Assembly: GCA_000328365.1 (NCBI GenBank)
Contig: KB292570.1
Span: forward strand, 69,717-133,716
Direction of reading: 5' to 3'
Length of the DNA: 64,000 nt
DNA from: Capitella teleta
Lineage: Eukaryota; Annelida; Polychaeta; Capitellidae
Shown here: piece after piece, positions 13,901 to 24,100 of the stretch
How positions within the stretch are numbered: position 1 is the first letter of the stretch
Layout of the letters: each line of letters starts with the position of its first letter
Notes under the pieces: model-generated
The model's database searches: none
What the model was told of the DNA's origin: nothing
Seen by the model: the letters and a program-made list of their open reading frames with translations, nothing else
Position numbers and translations under genes: made by a program

Positions 13901-14401
13901 CATCGTCCTCTATGACAGGGTTGTGACACAACTGGTGGAAGCCTTCAAATAACGCCATTCATAAAACTGGATTGCACGAAATAATCGCACGCACCTTGGC
14001 CGCAGCCATCGCACAGGACGATCTCGTTTGGGTGTTCGGAGGAAGCGCCACGACAGAGACAGCAAACAATTTCTTCTTCCTTCCTCTTACAGTTCCCTGC
14101 AAAAAAGCAGATCACAAATGAAACCGTCAAGAAGTGCAAGCAAAACAGCTCGTTCACCTCTGTACTTGTTGTGTACGTGGAGGTCTTCAAAGGCAACCCA
14201 GATTTTACTTTTGTTTTCTAAATGCACGAAACATTGATCCTTTTTATTATTAACCTGAAAGCAGATTGAGCTGATTAGAATGAGGTTTGACATGGAGAAA
14301 CGCCGTACTTTGTGAATGAGTCCAATTTGGAAACTTTTCTTTGATGTTTTAGCGAAGACTTTTTGGCCAACAGAAAACCTGCTCACTCCGTTCCATACCA
14401 T
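10936..14401 (-). CDS. Pcl: Polycomb-like protein (PHF1/MTF2/PHF19 family)
   Basis: Twelve coding exons: 14401-14309, 14254-14158, 14096-13995, 13942-13635, 13582-13515, 13443-13391, 13339-13228, 13175-13052, 12988-12918, 12827-12654, 11459-11363 and 11310-10936. Phases close to 557 aa; human paralogs are about 570-590. Domain order is diagnostic: Tudor (residues about 8-60), PHD1 with CLCRG and CDGCGQG, an acidic/basic linker, PHD2 with SCSSCGDYE and [10 protein letters not shown], the extended winged-helix region with GMEVKKRF (the basic loop that contacts CpG DNA in this family), and the C-terminal domain near [13 protein letters not shown]. These proteins recruit and stimulate PRC2 for H3K27 methylation in the nucleus. 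The ATG at 14401 is the first after an in-frame stop; an acceptor at about 14461 implies a non-coding upstream exon. The Tudor aromatic cage looks lost (see findings). Confidence 0.93.
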
Positions 14402-14788
14402 GATGCGCACCGAAAGGACTTCAAATTACTTCAATACATACTTGTTGATATGCTGCAAACCTGCAAGAGAGGATATTTTATTTACAACAAAGAGATTGCA
14501 AATGAAAAATTCACAATTCAAAATAATATTGAAAATTTCTACATATCCACACGAAGAGTAATTAGCTTGAAATTTGCCTACTTCCAAGGATACAGAGAGA
14601 AGCATATCACAATTGAATTGCACGGCACAAAATGATAAATCATGTGGTGCAGTGACAGGCCCCAAGGCAAAGTGCAGAGTGTGAGCAACACATGGTTCAC
14701 TGGACTCCACAAATGAGCCCACTGTGCCCTGGAGGCTATGACCAATGCTATACCAAATTACCATGGCTGAAATGTGCCATCAAAGAGC

Positions 14789-16240
14789 TAAGACTGGGCG
14801 AATATTCGTGTTCGTTATTCGTTATTCGGCGAATAGTAGTGGGGTGCCGCCGAAGCTTCGTTATTCGTGTTTTAATACGAATAGTTGACCCGAATAGTGA
14901 AAAAAAAAAAACAACATTTTCAGTATTTGATCCATTTCATGTCTTCAAAACCTGTTGAAACAATCTCAATAGTCCACAGACTCAGATATAAGTTTATAAC
15001 CCTCGACGGCGTGCTTAACAATTCAAAGACAAAGACCGTGTCAATTACCATGAAATGAAATCTCACCCTCCCCCTTCCCCCTAAACTTTGCCTTAAGGCA
15101 CAGCAAACAATACGCGGCTCACTTTAAGGCCTATAGGCGACCCGCAGCATCGAGACTACATGCATCCTCTCCCCCTTCTCCGTGTAAGCTGCTCGCTCAT
15201 GCACAGCGAGCAGAGCGCGCGATATCTGCTTCAGCAAATAAAAAAATTATGTCTATCTACATGTGGTCATGCAGCGATCTCATTGAGTCCCCCACCCTGT
15301 CTTCTCCTATCATGCATTCCCCCTTCCCCTCTACTTGTATCCACATATGACATAATGCGTCAGCTCCAACATCATTTAACCAAAACAATGCTCCGCTCGC
15401 TGAAACAAGTGATCAACTGATCATGCATCGCGCGCCTTCACTCTGAATGGTGACTAATTGGTGGGGGTGCATCAGTAGCCTTAATAGAAAGTTGCTACTG
15501 AAACTGGTGTCGACCGATTAAATACTAGTACATGCACACTACAATAATATGGGGAAGATTTTCAACAATAATCCCGTTGCCATGGTGATATGAATTACTT
15601 CCGTGTACTATGATTAGAGCCATTTGATGAAATTGATCAGTAGGCGAGAGTGAAGAAAGGTCAAAAGTTCACACTTGTTGAACTTGTTGTTACTGCTGAC
15701 ATGCATAGCTAAGATGTTGATTACAACATGGAATGTGATTGAATTGAAACCACGAGGCGGCAGTGCAGGAGCATATCCAGGTTATCAATACTCCCGATTA
15801 CATAACGCTGTTTATACCAGCGATTATTTGTTTCGTGCCGTTGATTATGTAATGACTGTAATCCCCCTGATCCAATGTCTACTAGTGCATGAAATTAGTA
15901 TGATGAAATATCACAAAGAGTTGATCATTGGCATTAATGGCAAAAACGTGGCAGCATAGGCTAAAATGGGGGGATGAGGTACATCTAGGTAAATACTATA
16001 GTAGTCCACCTGTGATAGTCCATGAACTGGTACATGTGCTTATCCTCTTGTAAAGTTAATATAAAGCAATAACATATCCTGCACTGTTCTACAACACGAG
16101 ATTCTAATAATAAAAAGTTGTGATTGCAGGGATTCTCCACACCCCCACCCCCCCTCCCAAATAACAACTATTCGTATTCGGAGAATAGTAACCACCCGAA
16201 TATTCGTTATTCGGGTTATTTCACTATTCACCCAGCCTTA
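14789..16240. mobile_element. Non-autonomous hAT-type DNA transposon, complete termini
   Basis: A 1,452-bp element with imperfect terminal inverted repeats: left TAAGACTGGGCGAAT, right (reverse complement) TAAGGCTGGGTGAAT, 13 of 15 matching. It is flanked by a perfect 8-bp direct repeat CAAAGAGC at 14781-14788 and 16241-16248, the target-site duplication size of hAT elements. Subterminal regions are packed with short, partly palindromic repeats of the type CGAATATTCG and GTTATTCG on both ends, a usual hAT feature where transposase binds. No transposase fragment was recognised inside, so it would depend on an autonomous relative. The intact duplication suggests moderate or recent age. Confidence 0.85.
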
Positions 16241-16558
16241 CAAAGAGCTGCAATTACCTTCAGTCAAGTTCAGTGTGAACCGCCTGAACATATAAGTGGC
16301 AGCATGTTAGCAAAATACTCTAGCATGCATTAGACTCAAAAGTAGCGTGGGGATTTGGGAGCCGTTTGGAGTGCATAATTAATTAATTAGGAGCCATTTC
16401 GTGTCATGAACAGGAAAAACCACAGATTTGCAAATAAAATTTGGTTTGACAGCGCCTATTGGTCTTTAAGAATGGCTATTACTTTGGATTCACCCTAGAT
16501 CCAATAGCATCCTTCAGTCTTCCTATGGCCCTGGCAGAAGGGGCTACTTAATAGTTAA

Positions 16559-17135
16559 AGGGAGGGAGAACTGGTTAAAAATGGACTTTGAGTTGTTATT
16601 TGATGCACCAAAAATGATTCCTATGCCTGGCCCACACAAGGAATATCATCGCTAACAATTTCGCGGGAGATATATTGCTAATTAGGCGTGACGTCAGGAG
16701 CTGTGATGAAACACCGAGTTCCCCATCTTTTACAATGGGCCTCGTCATATCAGCGTGTCCTGCGACTAAAACCCTGGATATTTTTTTATTTTCTTTTCGG
16801 AAATAGATAGAATAATCATTTTGCCACCAGTCAGGCGAGAAAAAAAAATATTTTTCGCTATTTTTCTTATTTTAACAAGCGATTTTCTGGGACACCTACC
16901 ATGTTTCTCATCCTGAAACAGTAAACGGGACCAATCACGGCAAGCCTTCAGCTGACGCTTGCCTCCTATACTTCGTAATGGAAGCCATTCTCCCATAGGC
17001 GCAATGCTAACCCCGATATTCGGAATGCATTATTTCCTTACGCTTGCATCCAGGCATGGTGTTTTTGGCACGGAATGCTATCAATTGGTGCTATGAGTCA
17101 ATAGAACATCACTTAAAATTCAGTTCCCCATCCCT
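16559..17135. mobile_element. TTAA-flanked MITE, piggyBac-like
   Basis: A 577-bp element bounded by TTAA at 16555-16558 and 17136-17139. Terminal inverted repeats: left AGGGAGGGAGAACTG, right (reverse complement) AGGGATGGGGAACTG. TTAA duplication is the hallmark of piggyBac insertion. The interior is non-coding. The assignment rests on the flanks and repeats alone, and TTAA is common in AT-rich DNA. Confidence 0.6.
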
Positions 17136-18370
17136 TTAATACATCCAATGACACACTACAAGCATGGAACAGTAAATGATTGAAAAATAGCACAAGTTTA
17201 CCACCTTTCAATTTTTGACCTCAAATGAACAAATAATCAGGAAATTGAAATATGAAAACGAATATGAAAATATACTTTTCTTTCAAAATAATTTCTCTCC
17301 GCCTAGTGTGCCATTTTGTGCAGACAGAGACTGTCATGTCACTCGTACGACTATGTCGTATTTATCTGCAGCATGTGGTGATTGTGGTCGCACATTTGTC
17401 CATTAATCAACGCTCACAAATTGTTTGTCACAGGAGTTAAGTGCTGCTTTCAAGGTAACGATGTGCGAGAGATCAGCGCTATCTTCCATCATCTATGTAA
17501 TTTACAGTGAAGTAGGCAAAGATAAAAACAAATGAGAGGATGCAGCGTCATGAGCATGTTCAATGACATCTAAAATCATAGCGTCTGTAGTCCAGTACAT
17601 GCACTCGTTTATTCCTGCTTACCACAAGAGATTCTGAAGCTAATCACACATGGTCTGAGCCGATGATTGTACATGTTGCGTCTGGGGCCAGTACGGCCAC
17701 ATGATGATTTTGTATGGTTATCGCTGGGTTTAAGTTTCAATTTGAAATAAACAGAACCAGGATTTCATACACATGACTTGATGGGTTGATATCACTTTAT
17801 CAAAGTACACATGTATATTTTTGCCGTTAGATGGTGTTACATTATATGTAATGTAACAGGTTTGTTGTAATTGTCCAGCCGTGCAATAAGACGATTTCTA
17901 GCAATTAGTATCTCTCCATGTCCTACTGAGTTGGTGATAATGACAAACTGTAACTGATAAGGCACGGTCAGTTTCACTGGTAGGGCTAGATTTGCCGATG
18001 AGCCGTGTTAAATCAGGAGAAATGGCTCCAAATTCTGGACCCAAAATGGTGCCCATATCCCCCGTAGGCACTACTCAAATGGTAAAGGATGGCCCGCCTG
18101 AGTGAAAGATTTGAACTTTTTACCACCAACTTATTACGTAACGCCTCAGATTGCAAATCCAGTGTACCGACTACGAGGCTCCACACTCACCCGATCGCAT
18201 GATAAATATGCACATATTATCTGACAAATCCTTGTGTTTAAGCCCTCCAGATGTTAAGATGGTTTATTTTTGCTCCAAGAAAAAATAATATGAGCCTCTG
18301 CCATCATGTCGAACTTACATTAATCAAAACCTGCAACAACAAAAAATGACTTTGTGAAGAAGTAAACAAA

Positions 18371-18680
18371 CGCCATTTTGCGAGTGACGTCATTCAGCGC
18401 TTGCGCACTGCGCTCTAAACAAGCGCACATGCTTCACTTTCCTGCTCAAACTTATCGCACAACTTTCAAATGAAAATAAATAAAATTGTTCACATACTGA
18501 CTGGTGATGCACAAAATATTGCGTAATAATATTGTATACATATTCCTTTGCAAAGACTCAGTCCAAATCCGATTCGCAACTGCAAGGAAACCTAGGTCGA
18601 ATGTTGAGCTGCTTAGCGCGGAAAACTTGTGCGCGCATGCGTGTATGTTTACTTCACACTACGCAGGCGCAGTGCTCTGG
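18371..18680. promoter_or_regulatory. Promoter-like cluster: YY1, CRE and NRF-1 type motifs
   Basis: Within 300 bp: CGCCATTTTG (YY1-like) at 18371, a perfect CRE TGACGTCA at 18385, TGCGCACTGCGC at 18402, GCGCGCATGCGT at 18631 (close to the NRF-1 consensus) and a related GCAGGCGCAG at about 18663. This GC/CpG-rich patch stands out from AT-rich flanks and looks like a housekeeping promoter. It may serve the Polycomb-like gene, whose first non-coding exon must lie right of 14461, but no exon was traced to it. Confidence 0.45.
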
Positions 18681-19484
18681 TTTATTTATAGCACGTGGAG
18701 GGCAGGTCATGTGACACAACAATCGGAAAGCAGGGAGAAACCTGTTATGTCACTTTTATTTCGGTGCAGATCCATTTTAAGTAGGTTTATGGACCTGGTT
18801 TCGGACGCAATTTAGTACCAGGCTTTACCTTACATAGCTCTGCAGCGCCTGGTACCTTCATAAATCTCATTACAAGCGTAGAATTCTAGAAATCGTGATT
18901 TGAATGTGTTCACCGTACAGCGGGACCCCTGGGTCTTGCTGTAGTATGTCAGCTAGTGTAGATCCTCATTATGCTTGGCATGTATCATGGTATCGCTAGC
19001 CCTTTAAGGACAACTGCCAAAAATCTGAGTCAACACTCAGAAATAGTAAAAAATGGGTCGCTACTACTAGTAAATAACACACCACAAGCAAATTATTAGA
19101 ATATACTTCACAAATAACGGTGAGTGGGACAACGATGCATATCGGCGACGCTGGAATATCCCGTATTCAGAATTGAATTCACAAAAAGAGAGCGATATTA
19201 GGGTGAAATTCATTCAAATATGACATAACCTGATCATTCGAGTTGAACAGCTGTGGGGCGCAAGACACACCAAATAGACACCATTCTTATACAAAACGAT
19301 GAAGAAAGAAAGTGTAAAATATCAAAATTATACATTCCAGTGTCACGAACCTCGAAGTTGCAGAGATTTAACCAGAAAATTGGCATTTGAATTACAAAAT
19401 TTTCTCACTTCCCGCACGCGAAATTAGTTCCAACTTCCCAACAGCATTGAGTCAAAAGAAAATCATTACGCTTAGCGGACATTG

Positions 19485-19502
19485 TTGGTTTTTCCCGCGC
19501 TC
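19485..19502. promoter_or_regulatory. E2F-type site
   Basis: TTTTTCCCGCGCTCC at about 19489-19503 contains the E2F core TTTCCCGC. It is isolated and about 5 kb upstream of the Polycomb-like start codon, so function is conjectural. Confidence 0.3.
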
Positions 19503-20149
19503 CAAACAAAATTGACTGTGTGAATACAGAATGGTGAGAGCGCTTGCAGGGGTTTTATAGTTATGTATAATATTATACTATATAGTACACTGTGCATTAC
19601 CGCCTTGATGGCCACACAGAAAAAATTTCTTTAGTTTTATTTCATCATCTCTCCCTCTCTTCTAATCATATGGCTCGGATCGAGCTGCTGTGTCCTTTAT
19701 AGAATTCTATATCATTGGTGGCTATACGCCAGACGAGGAGCCTGGTGTAGGCTGGACTCCAGCCACGGTTCTACGTCAAATTGATACGTTCTCCTCGCTC
19801 TGCCTCTGCCATTGGCGACAAGGCTGTGGATATTCATTTGAAGATGCAATGCACAAAATAATGTCATTAATTAAACAGGAAGGCCGTTGATGGACACGAG
19901 GAGTTATATGTCGAATGATGTAACGAATTGACTAACAATTAACGACACATTGCCTTATAGGCCTATATTTGAGGTGAGACTAAACTTAAGGCGAGACAGG
20001 GAGACATTAAAAAAAAAAAAAATCCAAATGTTTAACGTAGCTGGGACGGACGCCCACACATGTTTAATTTTGTGGATCAAAATTATTTTATTTGACAAAA
20101 AAAAAAAAAAAAAAAAAAAAAAGAGATTCGTGCTCCAACTCACTCTACC

Positions 20150-20265
20150 ATCCCACATCATGGAATTGAACCCTGTACTATATTCACTGGACAGTGGACA
20201 CCGAGTTTGACCGCGAATAGAGAGCTCGCTGACGGTTTGACCACCAGGCCGCTATAACTTATGGT
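20150..20265 (-). repeat. Possible tRNA-derived SINE fragment
   Basis: On the minus strand, TATAGCGGCCTGGTGGTC resembles an RNA polymerase III A box and GGGTTCAATTCC a B box. The boxes are further apart than in a normal tRNA, so this may be a decayed or rearranged SINE head. Weak. Confidence 0.3.
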
Positions 20266-20715
20266 GTCTGCGTAGTGACGTAATACGAGTAGTTCTATCG
20301 TGATACGCGCACAGCGTACCATAGTCAAATCATAGTGATAGTGCAAATCATTTGCTGGTGATTTTCGCAGCTCTGCCATTTATCTTAAGCTGTAATAACC
20401 AAGTACCAACACGTGAATCTGCCAATTCAAGCATTCTGAAACAATTCCACTTTATTCAATAAAAAGCAGCAATAATGACAATAAATTGTATCAAAATAAC
20501 GAAAATATATTGATATCCAAATCACAGGAGTATACAAATAAAATGACTACATGTAGTACATTTTTCACGAGTACTTCAAACGAATGCAGTTCTCTTCATT
20601 CTACCAATCAAGTTTTATAAAAATTATAGCAATATCGACTACAAACACACGGTACAAAATCGCGATCCCGCAAAAGAGGGGTATCATAAGCAGTCCTTTC
20701 TTTTTACCGAGATAT

Positions 20716-21150
20716 TCAGCAGAGATCCTTTGCTTTGAAGCGCCCACACCGCCCGTGGATTCGCTCATCCGCCCCCTTGTGGCAGACACACGAGTAGGGA
20801 CACGTGGACGATAATGGCGAACATTCCCCGATCGAATCAGACTCATCTTCGCATCCGAGTGCACAGTAGCACTCATCCGGGCACCACGACGGATCTGCAA
20901 GAAACTGGGTCACATAAAAAAGTGACGCGATCTTAGAATCATCAACCTCGGGTGGTGAGTGGTCCCACGGATGTTTCGCAACTGTACACAGGAAGATAGC
21001 TTCCGCATCTGCCGTTCACTCGCTCGTCGGAACCCAAGAGACACTCGCAGTCGGGAGTGCAAGCATCAATTTCATGGCAGTCACCTACGGATTCTTCATT
21101 TGGACACCCCAGGGAACAGTAGCATTGTGCAGGGCATTGGTCAGTGTTAT
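20716..21150 (-). other. C-terminal pair of TIL-like cysteine-rich modules (exons 28-29)
   Basis: Exons 21150-20950 and 20894-20716 encode two similar modules: CPAQCYCSLGCPNEE...CTPDCECLLGSDER and CPDECYCALGCEDES...CPYSCVCHKGADER, each followed by GRCG and a further Cys (10 cysteines in all). The spacing of the last cysteines (CxCxxGxxERxxGRC) resembles trypsin-inhibitor-like (TIL) domains found in mucins, vWF and invertebrate protease inhibitors. Both begin in phase 1, so they could be duplicated or shuffled as units. The stop codon is at 20718-20716. TIL membership is by eye only. Confidence 0.6.
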
Positions 21151-24100
21151 CTGTGTGGTGTACCAATCAAATTAATGGAATATAACGACCCACGGGAAAT
21201 TAGTACCTTTGTCAAGATGCCCTGTCGACATCGCACGATCCTCAGATGTTGTTAAGGTCGGTAAGGTTGTCTCTTCGTACAATTCCAGGTTCTTGATGCT
21301 TGTCTCCTGGTCGTTGAGGGTTGACTCGGTTGAGTGTTCAGAATGTATAGTGCTAGTCTCAGGTGAATCAGAGGCTCCAACATGTTCCACGGAACATCGA
21401 TCTTGAATCACTTCTTTGAAGTCTTCATTCTGCCGAGCAGCAATTTCATCGAGAGATGCACACTCTGTTGACACCAGTATAATGTACTGGCAGAGAATTG
21501 TGTCATCGTAGAACCTTTGAATGACGAAAAAATATTTATCCGCCTTCAATCATATATATTGGTATATATTATACCCGCATAGTAATTTCATTTCGTTTGC
21601 ATCAAGCGTATCAACGTCAGTTGCGTTTTGAATGAATTCTGTGAACTTCGTCGAGCATTCGGTCAACTGTCTTTCTTCTTCTTTGATGAACTTGCAAGAA
21701 CCATCAGTGAATGACTCAGAAGACGTGAAATCGGGAAATTGAGTAGTGATACCATCATGAACCCCAATACTAGCACATGACTCGGCAAATTTTGAAACGA
21801 TATTCTGCAATTCCGTGAAGGCCGTTATGATGACCGGACAGTCATTCTGTGACGTCAGTGAAGCGTTGCATTCCATGGAAGCAACATAAAACCTGTAAGG
21901 TTAATTGTTGTTTTGAAGACGTGTCACATTGATATAACTAATACTCACTGACAGAGATTATCCACTTTCATTTCGTTCCTAAAATCCAAAGCGGTGAGCG
22001 TCTTGTAATATTCAGTTGTGTTCACCCAGCAGTCTTCAACCTCCTTTTCAATATCAGGGCAATCAGACTGAGTTGTTCCGATTGTACTGTCCACTGCAAC
22101 AGCGCTTGTTGTCATCTGAGGCAGTCCCTCGCAAATTCCACCCAGAAGCCGAGTTATATTGTCAAATGCCTCCTGGCTGTAATCGTGGAGTGAAGCACAT
22201 TCTGATCCCATCAGAACTTTGTATTGGCAGAAAATAAACTCATCAAATTTTCTGTGAATGAATTAATCTATTTATTTGAAATCAAACAAGTATATAGCGT
22301 AATGACCTGCATATTGTTTCAGTCGACTCTTGGTACGTCAGGACGGCATCAGTGACCTCGTCTGAGCAGGAGTTAATGTCGCTGATCAACCCTTCATCCA
22401 AGCAGTTAAAAGGGAGAGCTGTTGTTTGAATTGGCCTTGATGTTTTTTCGATCTTTGTTTCACTACATATCCCACCCAGCAAGGATTCACCTTCAGCCAA
22501 CGTTTGGTTGGCTAAAGATTGCACATCATCGCAAGTTATGGTCAAGAAATCGTGGCAAATCAGTGCAGCCGAATGTTCCCTGTTGAGAAAGGACAGGCAT
22601 GTCGTGTTGAACAAGAAACTCCACAGCATGAGCGAGAATAGTATACCTGCAAATGACTTCAATAATGGTATCATTCATCCAATGGGCTGCAGTTAGGTTA
22701 TTTATCAGATCTAAGAAAGTATCCACGCAAGCACTAAAGTCTGCTCTTTCGTTTTGACAGACAGGATATGTTGTAGTTTCCAATATAGTATCAGGCGTAG
22801 TCATCTCTGGAAGGATAACTTCAGAGCATATGCCAGAAAATGAAACCTCCAGATGGAATAAAGTCTCGTTGGCAGCCAAGACAAGATCTATGCAGGGATC
22901 TACCAAATTTAGAGAAGCAACACAAGATGGAACCTCATTCCATTGCCTAGAACATAAATAATGTTTGGATTCGTAGTGGAGTTTTGAGGCGATATAACTC
23001 ACTTGCATATATCGATTACTTTTCGATCATCTCTCCAATCAGCAACAGAGTAGGAATCTATAGTGTTCCATAAGTTTTGAGTACAGTTTTTCAAAGGCAT
23101 CAATCGAGTCTCTATATCTGAGCAAGGGTCTTCAGTCGTGATGGAAATTGTGGATACATCTGGAAGTTCTGTAGTGACTATTGTCTGAGTAGAAAGCTTT
23201 GCTAAGACGTGGTCACAGGTTCCTTCCAGCGCTACGTTTATTCTGGATAAGGTGGAATTTGCTTCACGTCGGAGTTCGTGACATAGGCCAGTGAGAAGGA
23301 TCCCATACTGGCATTGTAATAACCTTTTGTATGCTCTAAATAGAAAAGAGTTCATCAATTCAATGTATGGTCAGTTTTCAATCAAACATTGAATGTCCTC
23401 ACTTGCATATTTGGTCAACGTGTACTTTGGAAGCCTGTTCGATCGGCTGATTCTTTCCAAGCTTATCATCAATTTCTTTGTGACACTTCTCCAACTTTTC
23501 CTTACTGTTGTTATCACACTCAACATGTGGTGTTGCGACTACTGTGGAATATGTTGATGTGGTGGTTTGAACATTGCTCTCACATATCCCTCCAAGGTTA
23601 TTGGTGACTGAAGATAATTTCTTATGCAGTAGTTCTTGGCAGTTTTGTGGGGTTCTGTTGAGAAGTGATTCATGACAGCTGGTGAATGTCTCAAAATCCC
23701 TTCAAACATAGACATATTGCAGTATTCCCTGTACGCTCTCAGTCAAGAATTATACCCACCAACAAATGGCCTTGACTTTGTCGTCTTGCCGCCAATCATT
23801 GATAGTGTAGCTGTCCAGCTTGGCATCCATATCTTGTGAACAGAGGTAGTTCTTTTCGTAGTACTCCATGCAGTAGTCAGGTTGAGGAATCATCACCTCT
23901 GTTGATGCCTCGTTCAGAGCCTCATTCGGGAGTTGGACGTCACAAGCCTCGGTCAGTTTGAAGTATGCCGTGTATAATGACTCATTTGCATAAACTTTCA
24001 ACTCTGCACATACATCAGACAGGATTATTTTATACTGGCACGTCAGCATGGTTTTGTATTGACTGCAAAGGTAATAAGACATATCTTTGAAACATTTGAC

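Larger units (their letters stand above)
17140..20700. other. Spacer without a recognised gene
   Basis: No frame with conserved sequence was seen. The open frame at 19690-19890 (plus) has no recognised motif and no clear splice partners. An A-run lies at 20098-20122. Confidence 0.5.
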
